A stretch of DNA of 64,000 nucleotides from BD2-11 clade cluster bacterium bin43. GTDB taxonomy: Bacteria; Gemmatimonadota; Gemmatimonadetes; Longimicrobiales; Gaopeijiaceae. Position 1 is the first letter of the stretch, and the number at the start of each line of letters is the position of its first letter. A model generated the notes under the pieces. It was not told the DNA's origin and ran no database searches. It worked only from the letters and a program-made list of their open reading frames with translations. The stretch covers positions 1 through 64,000 of the forward strand of contig MPMR01000012.1 in NCBI GenBank assembly GCA_002238605.1, read 5' to 3'. Made by a program: the position numbers and the translations under genes. Below, piece by piece: positions 53,009-62,575 of this stretch.

Positions 53009-53404
53009 ATGATGACGGACCCGATTGCCGACATGCTGACCCGGCTGCGCAACGCCGGACAGGCGGGCCACCGCTGGGCGGACATGCCCGTCTCCCGGAT
53101 GAAGATCGAGATTGCCCGGCTGCTCGGCGAGAACCATTTCGTCTTCGGCTACAAGGTGCTCGACGACGGAGCCCACGGGGTTCTGCGCGTCTACCTGAAG
53201 TATCGCGATGAGGGACGTCCGGTCATCCGGCATATCGAGCGCTTCTCGTCGCCCGGGCGGCGGCGGTACGTCGGCCGTGAGGATATCCCCAGAGTCAGGA
53301 ACGGCCTGGGGATGGCGATTCTGTCGACATCCAGGGGTGTGCTCTCCGACCGCACGGCGCGCAAGGAAGGGGTAGGCGGCGAAGTGCTGGCGATCGTGTG
53401 GTAG
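53009..53404 (+). CDS. rpsH: 30S ribosomal protein S8
   Basis: S8 binds the central domain of 16S rRNA and represses spc genes in E. coli. The 131-aa protein has MTDPIADMLTRLRNA, the middle beta region, and the C-terminal GREDIPRVRNGLGMAILSTSRGVLSDRTARKEGVGGEVLAIVW. GGAGGGA lies before the ATG. It follows rplE by 42 bases with no rpsN between. Confidence 0.98.
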   Translation: MMTDPIADMLTRLRNAGQAGHRWADMPVSRMKIEIARLLGENHFVFGYKVLDDGAHGVLRVYLKYRDEGRPVIRHIERFSSPGRRRYVGREDIPRVRNGLGMAILSTSRGVLSDRTARKEGVGGEVLAIVW

Positions 53405-53436
53405 CCAGAATTCCATCAACCACGACGTAAACGTAT

Positions 53437-53976
53437 ATGTCGCGCATAGGTAAACTGCCGGTCGCCATTCCGGGCGGCGTGACCGTCGAGTACCGGGAGC
53501 CCGTCCTGACGGTCAAGGGGCCGAAGGGCCAACTGACCCTCGACGTGCATCCCGCCATGACCGTTCACGTGGGGAAAGGGGAGGTCGTCGTGCGGAGGCC
53601 TTCCGACAACCGCACGCACCGGTCGCTTCACGGTCTCACGCGCGCGCTCATCGCCAACATGGTGCACGGCGTGACGACCGGGTACAGCAAGACGCTGGAG
53701 ATCGTGGGCGTGGGATACCGGGCACAGAAGCAGGGCAGGGAACTGGTCCTGAGCCTGGGATACTCCCATACCATCGACTACCCGGAGCCCGAAGGCATCA
53801 CGCTCGAGTGTCCCAGGCAGGACATCGTGGTCGTGCATGGGATCGACAAGCAGAAGGTGGGACAGGTGGCGGCCGAAATCCGGTCGTTCCGGCCCCCGGA
53901 GCCGTACAAGGGCAAGGGCGTGCGCTACCAGGGAGAGCAGATCCGTCGCAAGGTCGGCAAGACCGCCGCTTCGTAG
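53437..53976 (+). CDS. rplF: 50S ribosomal protein L6
   Basis: L6 lies near the factor-binding centre. The 179-aa protein has both repeat domains: [32 protein letters not shown] and [33 protein letters not shown]. The end [24 protein letters not shown] is typical. Confidence 0.99.
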   Translation: MSRIGKLPVAIPGGVTVEYREPVLTVKGPKGQLTLDVHPAMTVHVGKGEVVVRRPSDNRTHRSLHGLTRALIANMVHGVTTGYSKTLEIVGVGYRAQKQGRELVLSLGYSHTIDYPEPEGITLECPRQDIVVVHGIDKQKVGQVAAEIRSFRPPEPYKGKGVRYQGEQIRRKVGKTAAS

Positions 53977-53999
53977 TCTGCCCGCAGAGCGAGGAAACC

Positions 54000-54389
54000 G
54001 TGACCGCAAAAAGTTCGAAGTTGAGAAGGAGCCGGCGCCTGCAGCGCATCCGCCGGCATCGCAGGGTCCGCAAGCGGGTGAACGGGTCCGCCGAACGCCC
54101 GCGGCTCGTGGTGTTCCGGTCCCTGAAGCACATGGAGGGGCAACTGGTGGACGACGACCTTGGACGCACCCTGGCCGGGGTATCCACCCAGTCCGCGGAG
54201 CTCCGCGAGCTTGAGACCGAATCTCGCAACCCGCGAGTCGAGCGGGCCCGGGCGGCGGGCAGGATGCTGGCCGATCGCGCTCGTTCGGAGGGCATCAGCA
54301 CCGCGGTATTCGACCGTGGAGGCTACCAGTATCACGGCAGGGTGAAGGCCTTTGCCGAGGGCGCGCGCGAAGGAGGGCTGAACTTCTGA
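54000..54389 (+). CDS. rplR: 50S ribosomal protein L18
   Basis: L18 holds 5S rRNA with L5. The 129-aa protein starts with GTG at 54000 after GAGGAAA and has [46 protein letters not shown], then [27 protein letters not shown]. The stop overlaps the rpsE ATG by one base. Confidence 0.98.
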   Translation: MTAKSSKLRRSRRLQRIRRHRRVRKRVNGSAERPRLVVFRSLKHMEGQLVDDDLGRTLAGVSTQSAELRELETESRNPRVERARAAGRMLADRARSEGISTAVFDRGGYQYHGRVKAFAEGAREGGLNF

Positions 54390-54907
54390 TGGCCAGAAAC
54401 AGAGGTAAGGACCGTAACCGCTCGCGTGAGAGCGAACTCGTCGAGAACGTCATCCACATCAACCGGGTCGCGAAGGTGGTGAAGGGCGGACGCCGCTTCT
54501 CGTTCACCGCGCTGGTGTCGGTGGGCGACCAGAAGGGCAACATGGGCGTGGCGCTGGCCAAGGCGAGCGACGTGGCCGAGGCCATCCGCAAGGCGTTCGA
54601 GCGGGCACGGCGCAACATGCAAAAGGTGTCCGTCGTTCGCGGCACCCTGCCCCATGAGATCATCGGCCGGTGGGGCGCGGGGCGGGTGCTCCTGCGTCCT
54701 GCAGCGCCCGGGACCGGCGTGATCGCCGGCGGTCCGGTACGGGCGGTGCTCGAGGCTGCGGGGGTCACCGACGTGCTGACCAAGAGTCTGGGTTCGAACA
54801 ACCCCATCAACGTGGTCAAGGCGACGCTGAATGGTCTGGGACGGCTGGCCACGCCCGAGCAGGTCGCGCGCGAGCGCGGCATCAGCGTCGAAGAGCTGGG
54901 AGGATAG
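54389..54907 (+). CDS. rpsE: 30S ribosomal protein S5
   Basis: S5 is at the decoding and mRNA entry region. The 172-aa protein has [56 protein letters not shown], and [63 protein letters not shown] precedes the start. Confidence 0.99.
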   Translation: MARNRGKDRNRSRESELVENVIHINRVAKVVKGGRRFSFTALVSVGDQKGNMGVALAKASDVAEAIRKAFERARRNMQKVSVVRGTLPHEIIGRWGAGRVLLRPAAPGTGVIAGGPVRAVLEAAGVTDVLTKSLGSNNPINVVKATLNGLGRLATPEQVARERGISVEELGG

Positions 54908-54910
54908 ACC

Positions 54911-55105
54911 GTGTCCGACACGCCCGGGAAGATCCGGATCAAGCAGGTGCGCAGCGGCATCGGGAGGCTGAGTACGCACCGGCGGACGTTGCGCGCCCTG
55001 GGGATCCGCAGGCACCAGCAGTCGGTTGTGCACACGGACACCTCGGCCATCCGGGGCATGATCCGACAGGTCAGGCACCTGGTGGAAGTCACCGAAGTCA
55101 CCTAA
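54911..55105 (+). CDS. rpmD: 50S ribosomal protein L30
   Basis: The 64-aa protein uses a GTG start after GGGAGGA, three bases behind rpsE. The core [44 protein letters not shown] is typical of bacterial L30, which many lineages lack. Confidence 0.96.
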   Translation: MSDTPGKIRIKQVRSGIGRLSTHRRTLRALGIRRHQQSVVHTDTSAIRGMIRQVRHLVEVTEVT

Positions 55106-55124
55106 CCGACGGAGATCGCAACGG

Positions 55125-55574
55125 ATGTCAGAACTTCACCGGCTGAGCCCCGTCCCGGGATCACGCAAGGCGCGCAAGCGCGTCGGGCGCGGACCCGGCT
55201 CCGGGCTGGGCAAGACGGCCGGCAGGGGACACAACGGTCAGAAGTCCAGAAGTGGCGGCACGGTTCCCGCCTGGTTCGAGGGCGGCCAGATGCCCCTGCA
55301 GCGCCGCATCCCCAAGCGGGGATTCAAGAACCGCGGACGCGTCGAGTACTCGGTCATCAACGTTGGCGACCTGAGCCGGCTCGACACCGATCGGATCACT
55401 CTGCAGACGCTTGTCGAGGCCGGTGTGGCCCGCGGCGGCCGCAAGCCCGTGAAGGTGCTCGGAACAGGTGAGGCGGCGCGGGCGATGCACGTCGAGGCGC
55501 ATGCGTTCAGCCAGTCCGCGCGCCGGAAAATCGAAGCTGCCGGCGGCACGGTCACCGTGTCCAGCGCGCGCTGA
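55125..55574 (+). CDS. rplO: 50S ribosomal protein L15
   Basis: L15 is an assembly protein with a long basic N-terminal extension. The 149-aa protein has RKRVGRGPGSGLGKTAGRGHNGQKSRSGG, FEGGQMPLQRRIPKRGFKN, and a C-terminal globular part ending GGTVTVSSAR. GGAG precedes the ATG. Confidence 0.98.
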   Translation: MSELHRLSPVPGSRKARKRVGRGPGSGLGKTAGRGHNGQKSRSGGTVPAWFEGGQMPLQRRIPKRGFKNRGRVEYSVINVGDLSRLDTDRITLQTLVEAGVARGGRKPVKVLGTGEAARAMHVEAHAFSQSARRKIEAAGGTVTVSSAR

Positions 55575-55600
55575 CGCCAAACCGCGAGACGGGGTAAAGG

Positions 55601-56914
55601 ATGGCCAACCCGATTCCCAATCTGTTCCGGGTCCCGGAACTGAAGCAGAAGATCCTCTTCACGCTGTTCATCCTCCTCGTCTACAGGCTGGGGGCGCACA
55701 TTACCGTGCCCGGTCTCGACGTGAACATCCTGCGCCAGCAGTTCGGGCAGCTGAGCAATACGCTGTTCGGGATCTACGACATGTTCGTGGGGGGCGGCCT
55801 CAGCCGGGCCACGATCCTGGCGCTCGGCATCATGCCCTATATCTCGGCCTCGATCATGTTCCAGCTGCTCTCCGCCGTGGTTCCCACGGTCGAGAAGCTG
55901 CAGAAGGAAGGAGAGCAGGGGCGCAAGAAGCTCACCCAGTGGACGCGCTACACGACGGTCGTGCTGTCCATCATCCAGGCCTACGGCTATGCGGTCTTCC
56001 TGTCCAGCATTCCCGGCGCGGTGCGGACGCCCGGCGTGCTGTTCATGTTCACCACCGTCATTGCGCTCACCGTTGGCGCCGTCTTCGTCATGTGGCTGGG
56101 AGAGCAGATTACGGAAAACGGCATCGGCAACGGCATGTCGCTGCTGATCTTCTTCTCCATCATCGAGGGATTCCCGGCGGCGATCGGCCGGACCTGGGAG
56201 TCGTTCGTGGTCGGGGAGATCAGCGTGGTCGGCCTTGCCGCGCTGGGTGCCGTGGTCGTGGGGGTCACCGCGGGGGTGGTGGCGATGACCATGGCGGCCC
56301 GCAAGATCCCGGTTCAGATACCACGCAAGGTGATGGGTCGCGGCCGCATCCGGGAGGGCCAGAAGAGCTTCGTTCCTCTGCGCGTGAACTCGGCCGGCGT
56401 CATGCCGATCATCTTCGCCCAGTCCTTCATCATCGTGCCGGGCACGATCGCGGCGTTTTCGAGCGCCGGCTTTCTGCGCGAGATCTCGGATCTGTTCCAG
56501 CCCGGGACCTGGCTCTACTACGGGAGCTATTCCCTCCTGATCCTCTTCTTCACCTACTTCTACACCGCCATCATCTTCAACCCCGTGGATCTGGCCGAGA
56601 ACCTGAAGAAGCAGGGGGCGTTCATCCCCGGGGTAAAGCCGGGCGCGCGCACCGCCGAGTACATCGACAGGATCCTGACGCGCATCACCCTCCCGGGCTC
56701 GATCTACCTCGCCATCATCGCGTTGCTGCCCTTCTGGATCTTCGACTGGTTCAACATCCAGACCTTCTTCTTCGGGGGCACCAGCCTGCTGATCGTGGTC
56801 GGGGTGGGCCTGGACACCGTCCAGCAGGCCCAGCAACACCTTCTTCTTCGCCACTACGACGGCTTCATGAAGAAGGGGCGGGTCAAGATGCGGGGCCGTG
56901 GGCGTTACGTCTGA
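55601..56914 (+). CDS. secY: preprotein translocase subunit SecY
   Basis: SecY is the protein-conducting channel. The 437-aa protein has ten hydrophobic segments. Family marks include LFTLFILLVYRLGAHITVPG, SRATILALGIMPYISASIMFQLL, QEGRKKLTQWTRY-like EGEQGRKKLTQWTRYTTV, RVNSAGVMPIIFAQS, and the loop FNPVDLAENLKKQGAFIPGVKPG. It partners SecE at 31277. Position after rplO and before adk is the usual one. Confidence 0.99.
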   Translation: MANPIPNLFRVPELKQKILFTLFILLVYRLGAHITVPGLDVNILRQQFGQLSNTLFGIYDMFVGGGLSRATILALGIMPYISASIMFQLLSAVVPTVEKLQKEGEQGRKKLTQWTRYTTVVLSIIQAYGYAVFLSSIPGAVRTPGVLFMFTTVIALTVGAVFVMWLGEQITENGIGNGMSLLIFFSIIEGFPAAIGRTWESFVVGEISVVGLAALGAVVVGVTAGVVAMTMAARKIPVQIPRKVMGRGRIREGQKSFVPLRVNSAGVMPIIFAQSFIIVPGTIAAFSSAGFLREISDLFQPGTWLYYGSYSLLILFFTYFYTAIIFNPVDLAENLKKQGAFIPGVKPGARTAEYIDRILTRITLPGSIYLAIIALLPFWIFDWFNIQTFFFGGTSLLIVVGVGLDTVQQAQQHLLLRHYDGFMKKGRVKMRGRGRYV

Positions 56915-56956
56915 TGCGCCCCGCCTGAGCGCTGCCCGAGGTCTGCCGCGAGAACC

Positions 56957-57643
56957 ATGATCGCCGTTTTCCTGGGTCCCCCCGGTGCCGGCAAGGGCAC
57001 GCAGAGCGCGAAACTCATCCGCGATGTGGGCTTTCGCAAGATCGCCACGGGAGATCTGCTCCGCGCCGCGCGCCAGGCGGGCACCGAACTGGGTGAAGAG
57101 GCCCGGCGCTACATGGACGCGGGAGAACTGGTTCCGGACGAGGTGATCGTCGCCCTGGTGGAGGAGACCCTGGGGGAACTACCCGCGGACGCGCCGATTC
57201 TCTTCGATGGTTTTCCGCGGACGCTGCCCCAGGCGCGCGCGCTGGACGAGGCGCTCGCGCGCACGGGACGGGCCGTGCAGGGCGTTGTCGTGCTGGACGT
57301 GCCGGAGCGAGTGGTACTGCGCAGAATCGGCGGGCGCCGCATCAGCCCGAACGGGCGAGTCTACAACATTCACGACGATCCGCCGCGCGTGGACGGTGTC
57401 TGCGACGACACCGGAGAGGCCCTGATCCATCGGAAGGACGATCGTCCGCAGACCATACTCCGCCGTCTTGGGGTCTATGAGGCGCAGACGGAACCCATCG
57501 TCGCGTACTACGAGGAAGGCGGGCCGCCGGTGGCGCGCCTGGACGGCACCCAGGGCATCGAAGAGACGTATCGGTCGGTGCGGGCGGCCTTGCGGCGCAT
57601 GTCGGCGGGCGAGTCCGAACCGAGGTCCCACGGAACGGCGTGA
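56957..57643 (+). CDS. adk: adenylate kinase
   Basis: Adk equilibrates ATP, ADP and AMP. The 228-aa protein has the P-loop LGPPGAGKGTQ, the AMP site (KIATGDLLR, FDGFPRT), and a long-type LID. The LID positions that hold zinc in Gram-positive enzymes read Ser130, a gap, Cys149 and Thr152, so zinc binding is not expected. A hydrogen-bond type LID with one remnant Cys is likely. It ends with a short polar extension. It is followed by map after four bases. Confidence 0.98.
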   Translation: MIAVFLGPPGAGKGTQSAKLIRDVGFRKIATGDLLRAARQAGTELGEEARRYMDAGELVPDEVIVALVEETLGELPADAPILFDGFPRTLPQARALDEALARTGRAVQGVVVLDVPERVVLRRIGGRRISPNGRVYNIHDDPPRVDGVCDDTGEALIHRKDDRPQTILRRLGVYEAQTEPIVAYYEEGGPPVARLDGTQGIEETYRSVRAALRRMSAGESEPRSHGTA

Positions 57644-57647
57644 CGAC

Positions 57648-58424
57648 GTGATCCGACTGAAGAGCGAACCCGAGATCGCCGAAATCGCCCGGGGCGGGGC
57701 CATCATCGGCGAACTTCTGGGCGTGCTGGAGGACGTTGTGCGCCCCGGTGTCACGACGGCCGAACTCGACCGCCTGTGCGAGGATTTCATCCGCTCCCAC
57801 GACGGCGCAATTCCGGCGTTCAAGGGACTGTACGGTTTCCCCGGCGCCGTGTGCACCTCGACCAATGCGGAAGTCGTGCACGGGATTCCCAGCCCGAGCC
57901 GCATTCTCGCGGACGGTGACATTGTTTCGCTGGACGTGGGCGTCAAGCTCAACGGGTGGTGCTCGGACTCGGCAAGCACGTTCACGGTAGGGGAGGTGGA
58001 CGCGGGGACCCGCCGTCTGCTGGAGGTCACCAGGCAGGCGCTGGATCGGGCGATCGCCGCGGCGATGCCGGGGAATCACGTCGGCGACATCGGCGCGGCC
58101 GTTGAGGCCACGGTCCGTGGAACCGGATTCGCCGTCGTCCGTGATCTGGTCGGCCACGGGGTGGGGCGGGAGGTGCACGAAGCGCCCCAGGTGCCCAACT
58201 TCGGTCGTCCCGGCCAGGGTCCGCGCCTGCTCGAGGGGATGGTTCTCGCGATCGAACCCATGCTCAGCGCCGGAGCCGCGTCCATCCGCACGCTCGACGA
58301 CGGATGGACCGTGGTGACCAGCGACGGTTCGCGCTCCGCCCACTTCGAGCACACGGTAGCCGTCACCGGAAGGGGAGCACGGGTGCTGACCGCCGCCCCG
58401 CGCCCGGTGCCCGCCTCCACATGA
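57648..58424 (+). CDS. map: methionine aminopeptidase, type I
   Basis: Map removes the initiator Met. The 258-aa protein has the metal ligands in SLDVGVKLNGWCSDSAST (two Asp), VGHGVGREVHEAP (His), AIEPML (Glu) and AHFEHTVAV (Glu). The GTG at 57648 starts VIRLKSEPEIAEIARGG, the usual N-terminus. No infA follows; the next gene is rpmJ after 91 bases that contain a promoter. Confidence 0.97.
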   Translation: MIRLKSEPEIAEIARGGAIIGELLGVLEDVVRPGVTTAELDRLCEDFIRSHDGAIPAFKGLYGFPGAVCTSTNAEVVHGIPSPSRILADGDIVSLDVGVKLNGWCSDSASTFTVGEVDAGTRRLLEVTRQALDRAIAAAMPGNHVGDIGAAVEATVRGTGFAVVRDLVGHGVGREVHEAPQVPNFGRPGQGPRLLEGMVLAIEPMLSAGAASIRTLDDGWTVVTSDGSRSAHFEHTVAVTGRGARVLTAAPRPVPAST

Positions 58425-58435
58425 CGGAATGGCCA

Positions 58436-58466
58436 TTGAGTCCAGGCGGGCTTTCGGTTACCTTTG
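58436..58466 (+). promoter_or_regulatory. promoter of the rpmJ-rplQ cluster
   Basis: TTGAGT (58436-58441), 17 bases, TACCTTTG (58459-58466). The second element fits TAnnTTTG and matches the one before tRNA-Tyr. Transcription would start near 58471, about 45 bases before rpmJ. Confidence 0.55.
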
Positions 58467-58515
58467 AATTTCTATGCAGTGAAGCAGACCACCCCGTTGC
58501 CAAGGACCGGCCGAA

Positions 58516-58632
58516 ATGAAAGTGCGGAGCAGCGTGAAGGCCATCTGCGAGCACTGCAAGGTGATCCGCAGGCGTGGCGTCGTCCGCGTCATCTGCGCAC
58601 GCAACCCTCGCCACAAGCAGCGGCAGGGTTAG
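58516..58632 (+). CDS. rpmJ: 50S ribosomal protein L36, zinc-binding form
   Basis: This 38-aa gene reads [20 protein letters not shown] and ends [11 protein letters not shown]. The zinc ligands Cys11, Cys14, Cys27 and His33 are all present. It takes the usual place before rpsM, but infA is not in front of it. Confidence 0.97.
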   Translation: MKVRSSVKAICEHCKVIRRRGVVRVICARNPRHKQRQG

Positions 58633-58660
58633 GGATTTCCCGAGTTTCGGAACGCGAGCC

Positions 58661-59041
58661 GTGGCACGAATCGCAGGCGTCGATCTTCCGCGCAACAAGC
58701 GCGTAGAAGTTGCGCTTACCTACATTTACGGGGTCGGCCCCACGCGCGCCAGGGAGATTCTGGACGCGACCGGCGTGGATCCCGACAGACGCACCTTCAA
58801 CCTCAGCGACGAGGATGTCAGCCGGTTGCGCAGGCAGATCGAGACGGAGCTGAAGGTGGAGGGCGCGCTCAGGACCGAGGTGTCGATGAACATCAAACGA
58901 CTGATGGACATCGGCTGCTACCGCGGATTGCGTCATCGCCGCGGACTCCCCGTCAGAGGGCAGAGGACTCACACGAACGCCCGCACCCACAAGGGCCGCC
59001 GCCGGGCCATCGCCGGCAAGAAGAAGGCTCCCAGGAAGTAG
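58661..59041 (+). CDS. rpsM: 30S ribosomal protein S13
   Basis: S13 contacts the P-site tRNA and the 50S. The 126-aa protein begins with GTG ([26 protein letters not shown]) and ends with the basic tail [22 protein letters not shown], then KKKAPRK. Start at 58661 is fixed by the [10 protein letters not shown]-terminus. Confidence 0.99.
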   Translation: MARIAGVDLPRNKRVEVALTYIYGVGPTRAREILDATGVDPDRRTFNLSDEDVSRLRRQIETELKVEGALRTEVSMNIKRLMDIGCYRGLRHRRGLPVRGQRTHTNARTHKGRRRAIAGKKKAPRK

Positions 59042-59059
59042 GGCCGAGGAAAGACGCGC

Positions 59060-59455
59060 GTGGCAAAAGGACGAAAGCCGGCTCGAGTCCGGCGTACGAA
59101 GAAGGTTGTTGAAGCCGAAGGCGTGGCACACATCAAGGCGACCTTCAACAACACGATCATCACCATCACCGATTCGGCGGGCAATACGGTCGTCTGGTCA
59201 AGCGCCGGCAAGGCGGGGTTCAAGGGCTCCAAGAAGTCGACACCCTTCGCCGCCACGGTCGCCGCCGAGCAGGCAGGGCGGGAAGCCGTGAGCCTCGGAG
59301 TCCGGCGCGTCAGCGTACGTGTACAGGGGCCCGGGTCGGGCCGCGAGTCCGCCATCCAGGCACTCTACGCGGCCGGCCTGCACATCATGGCCATCGAGGA
59401 CGTGACCCCATTGCCGCACAACGGTTGCCGGCCGCCCAAGAAGCGCCGGGTATAG
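59060..59455 (+). CDS. rpsK: 30S ribosomal protein S11
   Basis: S11 lies on the platform near the mRNA exit. The 131-aa protein has [46 protein letters not shown] and the end [20 protein letters not shown]. The GTG start follows GAGGAAA. Confidence 0.99.
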   Translation: MAKGRKPARVRRTKKVVEAEGVAHIKATFNNTIITITDSAGNTVVWSSAGKAGFKGSKKSTPFAATVAAEQAGREAVSLGVRRVSVRVQGPGSGRESAIQALYAAGLHIMAIEDVTPLPHNGCRPPKKRRV

Positions 59456-59467
59456 GAAGGGAAACTG

Positions 59468-60103
59468 ATGGCGCGGTACACCGGACCTGTTTGCAAGCTT
59501 TGCCGTCGGGAAGGGCAGAAACTCTTCCTGAAGGGCCTGAAGTGCTACACGGAGAAATGTCCGATCGAGCGCAGGGCGTACCCGCCCGGCCAGCATGGTC
59601 CCGCGCAGGCCCGCCGCCGGAAGCGCTCCGACTACGCGGTCCAGTTGCGCGAAAAGCAGAAGACCAAGCGAATCTACGGGCTGCAGGAGCGGCAGTTCCG
59701 CAACCTGTTCAACACGGCGGCACACCAGTCGGGCGTCACCGGGGAGAACCTGCTGGTGGCCCTCGAGCGGCGCCTGGACAACGTCGTCTTCCGACTCGGC
59801 TTTGCCGCGAGTCGCAGTCAGGCGCGTCAGCTGGTCCGTCACCGCCACGTCGAAGTCAACGGGCGCATCGTCGACGTACCCAGCTATGCCGTGGACAGCG
59901 GCGACGATGTCGCCATCAAGGCAAGGTCGCGGGACCTGCTGCCGGTTCAGGCCAGCCTCGAGTCGCGCGTCCGTCCGGACACCGCCGAATGGCTGGCCGT
60001 GGACGAGAAGACGCGGGTCGGGCGAGTGCTGCGGCTCCCAACCCGCCAGGACGTGCCGATGGCCGTCCAGGAGCAGTTGATCGTGGAGCTGTACTCGAAG
60101 TGA
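59468..60103 (+). CDS. rpsD: 30S ribosomal protein S4, zinc-binding form
   Basis: S4 nucleates 30S body assembly and represses the alpha operon in E. coli. The 211-aa protein has the N-terminal zinc site Cys9, Cys12, Cys26 and Cys31 (CKLC, KCYTEKC), RRAYPPGQHG, and the S4 RNA-binding domain ERRLDNVVFRLGFAASRSQARQLVRHRHVEVNGR. AGGAAGGG precedes the ATG. Confidence 0.99.
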   Translation: MARYTGPVCKLCRREGQKLFLKGLKCYTEKCPIERRAYPPGQHGPAQARRRKRSDYAVQLREKQKTKRIYGLQERQFRNLFNTAAHQSGVTGENLLVALERRLDNVVFRLGFAASRSQARQLVRHRHVEVNGRIVDVPSYAVDSGDDVAIKARSRDLLPVQASLESRVRPDTAEWLAVDEKTRVGRVLRLPTRQDVPMAVQEQLIVELYSK

Positions 60104-60182
60104 ATCGGACTTCTGGAAGAAATCCGGGGTTTGATTTCCCATTCATCCAACGGATGCTGTCGAAAATGCCACGGAGGGGCGC

Positions 60183-61232
60183 GTGGAGATCGATCTGACC
60201 GGGCTGGTACTTCCCGAGCACGTCGAAGTGACGGGCTTCAGCGACGACGGAAAGACCGCGGAGTTCGTCATGCAGCCGCTGGAGCGCGGCTATGGCTACA
60301 CGCTGGGGAACTCCGTCCGGCGCGCTCTGGTGTCGTCGTTGCGGGGCGCGGCCATATGGGCGTTCCGCATAGAGGGCGTCGTGCACGAACACCAGACCAT
60401 CCAGGGCGTGGTCGAGGATGTGCATCAGGTCATTCAGAACCTGAAGGCCCTCGTGCTCACCCTCGACGAAGATGTGGACGAAGCCAAGCTCACCCTCCAC
60501 GTGGACGCCTCGGGGCCGGTTACGGCGGCCGACATCAACGCGCCGGCAGCCGTCGAGGTGCTCGACGCGGATCAGCACATTCTCACGCTCGAGGGGGACC
60601 GCAGCCTGAGCATGGAGCTCTACGTCAACAAGGGGCGTGGCTTCGTGCTCTCCGACCAGCACCCCCGTCCGGAGGGAACTCCCGTCGACCTGGTGCCGAT
60701 CGATGCGATCTACAATCCGGTGCGCCGCGCGAACTTCACGGTCGAGGAGACCCGGGTCGGCGAGCGCACGGACTTCGACCGGCTTTCGTTCAGGGTGGAA
60801 ACCGACGGATCCGTTCGTCCCGAGCAGGCGATGGCCAACGCCGCGGCGCTGGTGCGCAGGTACCTCGAGTACATGCTGAGCTTCAGCGCCAACGGGGCTC
60901 CCGAGCCACCCGCGCCCGGTACGGTTCCGCTGCCCGCGCGCATCCGCATGCAGCTTGCGCGTCCCATCGAGGAAGTGACCGAGATCTCCGTGCGATCGCG
61001 CAACTCGCTGCAGAAGGAAAACCTCCGCACCCTTGGCGACCTCGTGCGACGCACGGCGGAGCAGGTCCTCAACATCGACAACTTCGGACAGAAGTCGATG
61101 GAGGAACTCCTCGCATTCCTGGGCGAACACTCCATCGAACTCGGAATGCCGCTGACGACGGGTCCGGACGGTGAGTGGTTCCTGGCCGAGGAAGAGACCG
61201 CCTCCGGTTCAGAGGAACCGTCCGGTGAATAG
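60183..61232 (+). CDS. rpoA: RNA polymerase subunit alpha
   Basis: The 349-aa protein has the N-terminal assembly domain ([37 protein letters not shown]) and a C-terminal domain with [23 protein letters not shown] and [16 protein letters not shown]. It retains Arg265- and Asn268-equivalent residues that bind UP elements. An acidic tail of about 25 residues extends the end. The GTG start follows GGAGGGG. Place between rpsD and rplQ is standard. Confidence 0.99.
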   Translation: MEIDLTGLVLPEHVEVTGFSDDGKTAEFVMQPLERGYGYTLGNSVRRALVSSLRGAAIWAFRIEGVVHEHQTIQGVVEDVHQVIQNLKALVLTLDEDVDEAKLTLHVDASGPVTAADINAPAAVEVLDADQHILTLEGDRSLSMELYVNKGRGFVLSDQHPRPEGTPVDLVPIDAIYNPVRRANFTVEETRVGERTDFDRLSFRVETDGSVRPEQAMANAAALVRRYLEYMLSFSANGAPEPPAPGTVPLPARIRMQLARPIEEVTEISVRSRNSLQKENLRTLGDLVRRTAEQVLNIDNFGQKSMEELLAFLGEHSIELGMPLTTGPDGEWFLAEEETASGSEEPSGE

Positions 61233-61270
61233 AATTCATACGCCGCCAGGCAACTGAACCTCGACGACTC

Positions 61271-61630
61271 ATGCGCCATCGCAAAACCGGACGCAGCCTT
61301 TCTCGGACCGCCAGCCATCGGCGGGCGGTTCTACGCAACATGGCGACCGCGCTCTTCCGGCACGGCAGAATCGAGACCACGACCGCGAAGGCGAAGGAAC
61401 TCCGCCCCTACGCGGAGCGCCTGATTACGCTGGCCAAGCGCGGCGACCTCCACGCCCGCAGGCTCGTTGCGCGAAAGATCGCGGATCGAGAAGTTCAGGG
61501 GAGGTTGTTCGACGAGATCGCTCCGGGGTTTGCCCGCCGTCCCGGCGGGTACACGCGCGTCCTCAAGCTGCGCCACCGGAGGGGCGACGCGGCCGAGATG
61601 GCTCTCATCGAACTCGTGGAACGAGACTAA
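61271..61630 (+). CDS. rplQ: 50S ribosomal protein L17
   Basis: The 119-aa protein is complete: [46 protein letters not shown] and the end [26 protein letters not shown]. It closes the alpha cluster. Confidence 0.99.
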   Translation: MRHRKTGRSLSRTASHRRAVLRNMATALFRHGRIETTTAKAKELRPYAERLITLAKRGDLHARRLVARKIADREVQGRLFDEIAPGFARRPGGYTRVLKLRHRRGDAAEMALIELVERD

Positions 61631-61655
61631 CTTCAAAACGCGGGGGCACCGGACC

Positions 61656-62240
61656 ATGCTCGATCTCGGATCACGCCGGGGCGCGGCCGAAAAGGCGGCA
61701 CTTCCACTCATGATCGTGGCCTTCCTGGGCATCGCGGGCTTTCTCTACTGGCTCAACGTTACGGCGGTCGGGACGACCAGCGCAGTGGTGACCGCCCCGG
61801 AGGAGGATCCGTTCGCCGACGCGATCCCGATCGCGGCGTCGTCGCTGGAGGCGAACGCGCTGCAGTTCGAGGGAGCGCTGCTTCGGGTCCCCGACATCAC
61901 CGTGGTCAGCCGGGTGGGCGACCAGGCCTTCTGGACCCAGCTACCCAACGAGGACAACTTCTTCATGAAGATGGGGCCGGAATTGACCGGAGACTCCGTG
62001 CCGGTGACAGTTTCCTCCGGTGAGACCGCCAGCTTTGTGGTGGGTACGCTGCGCATCATGAGCGACAGCACGCTGGATGCCTGGGAGGGCCAGGGGGCGT
62101 TCGACAACACCCCGACAGGCCGTCTTGAGGCCGAATTCGCGGATGTGTTCCTGGAATTGGTCCATTTCGAACCGAGCGCTTCCGAGGCCGAGGAGTCCGG
62201 GACGGAGGAGGCTTCTCCGCCGGGAGGCGGATCCCAGTAA
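61656..62240 (+). CDS. unknown membrane-anchored protein
   Basis: The 194-aa protein follows rplQ by 25 bases. After a basic start ([15 protein letters not shown]) there is one membrane segment ([20 protein letters not shown]) and then an outside domain of about 150 residues. That domain has regular beta-like strands ([45 protein letters not shown]) and an acidic Ser-rich tail. I recognise no family; the strand pattern recalls small OB-like or CcmE-like domains, but no key residue supports this. Confidence 0.75.
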   Translation: MLDLGSRRGAAEKAALPLMIVAFLGIAGFLYWLNVTAVGTTSAVVTAPEEDPFADAIPIAASSLEANALQFEGALLRVPDITVVSRVGDQAFWTQLPNEDNFFMKMGPELTGDSVPVTVSSGETASFVVGTLRIMSDSTLDAWEGQGAFDNTPTGRLEAEFADVFLELVHFEPSASEAEESGTEEASPPGGGSQ

Positions 62241-62244
62241 CCCC

Positions 62245-62279
62245 TGGTCGCGCCGGCCGCAGTGGCGGTTTCGCGACCA
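62245..62279 (+). promoter_or_regulatory. hairpin before rpmB
   Basis: TGGTCGCG (62245-62252) pairs perfectly with CGCGACCA (62272-62279), with an inner CCGC-agtg-GCGG. It starts four bases after the stop of the unknown membrane protein and ends 43 bases before rpmB. It is a 3'-end or leader structure without a T-run. Confidence 0.5.
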
Positions 62280-62322
62280 CAGGAGAGGCTCCGCTACGGC
62301 GGTTAACGGATCAGGCGAGCAG

Positions 62323-62541
62323 ATGGCGAAAGTGTGTGAATTGTGCGGCAAGGGGCCCGCGACCGGCAACAACGTGAGCCACGCCCACAACAAGAGCCGG
62401 CGCCGGTGGCTACCGAACATCCAGACCGTTCGCGTCTTCGACGACGGCGGGCGGCGCCGGAAGGCCCGGGTATGCACCCGTTGCATTTCCGCCGGAAGGG
62501 TCAGGAAGGCGCCGCGGTTCCAGCCGAGCGGGGAAGCCTGA
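62323..62541 (+). CDS. rpmB: 50S ribosomal protein L28, zinc-binding form
   Basis: The 72-aa protein has CELC and CTRC, so it is a C+ form, with [24 protein letters not shown] typical of L28. In many bacteria rpmB pairs with rpmG; here it lies apart, after the alpha cluster. AGGCGAG precedes the ATG. Confidence 0.97.
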   Translation: MAKVCELCGKGPATGNNVSHAHNKSRRRWLPNIQTVRVFDDGGRRRKARVCTRCISAGRVRKAPRFQPSGEA

Positions 62542-62575
62542 CCGGGTTCCCGTCCCCCGAGCGCCCTTCCGGGGC

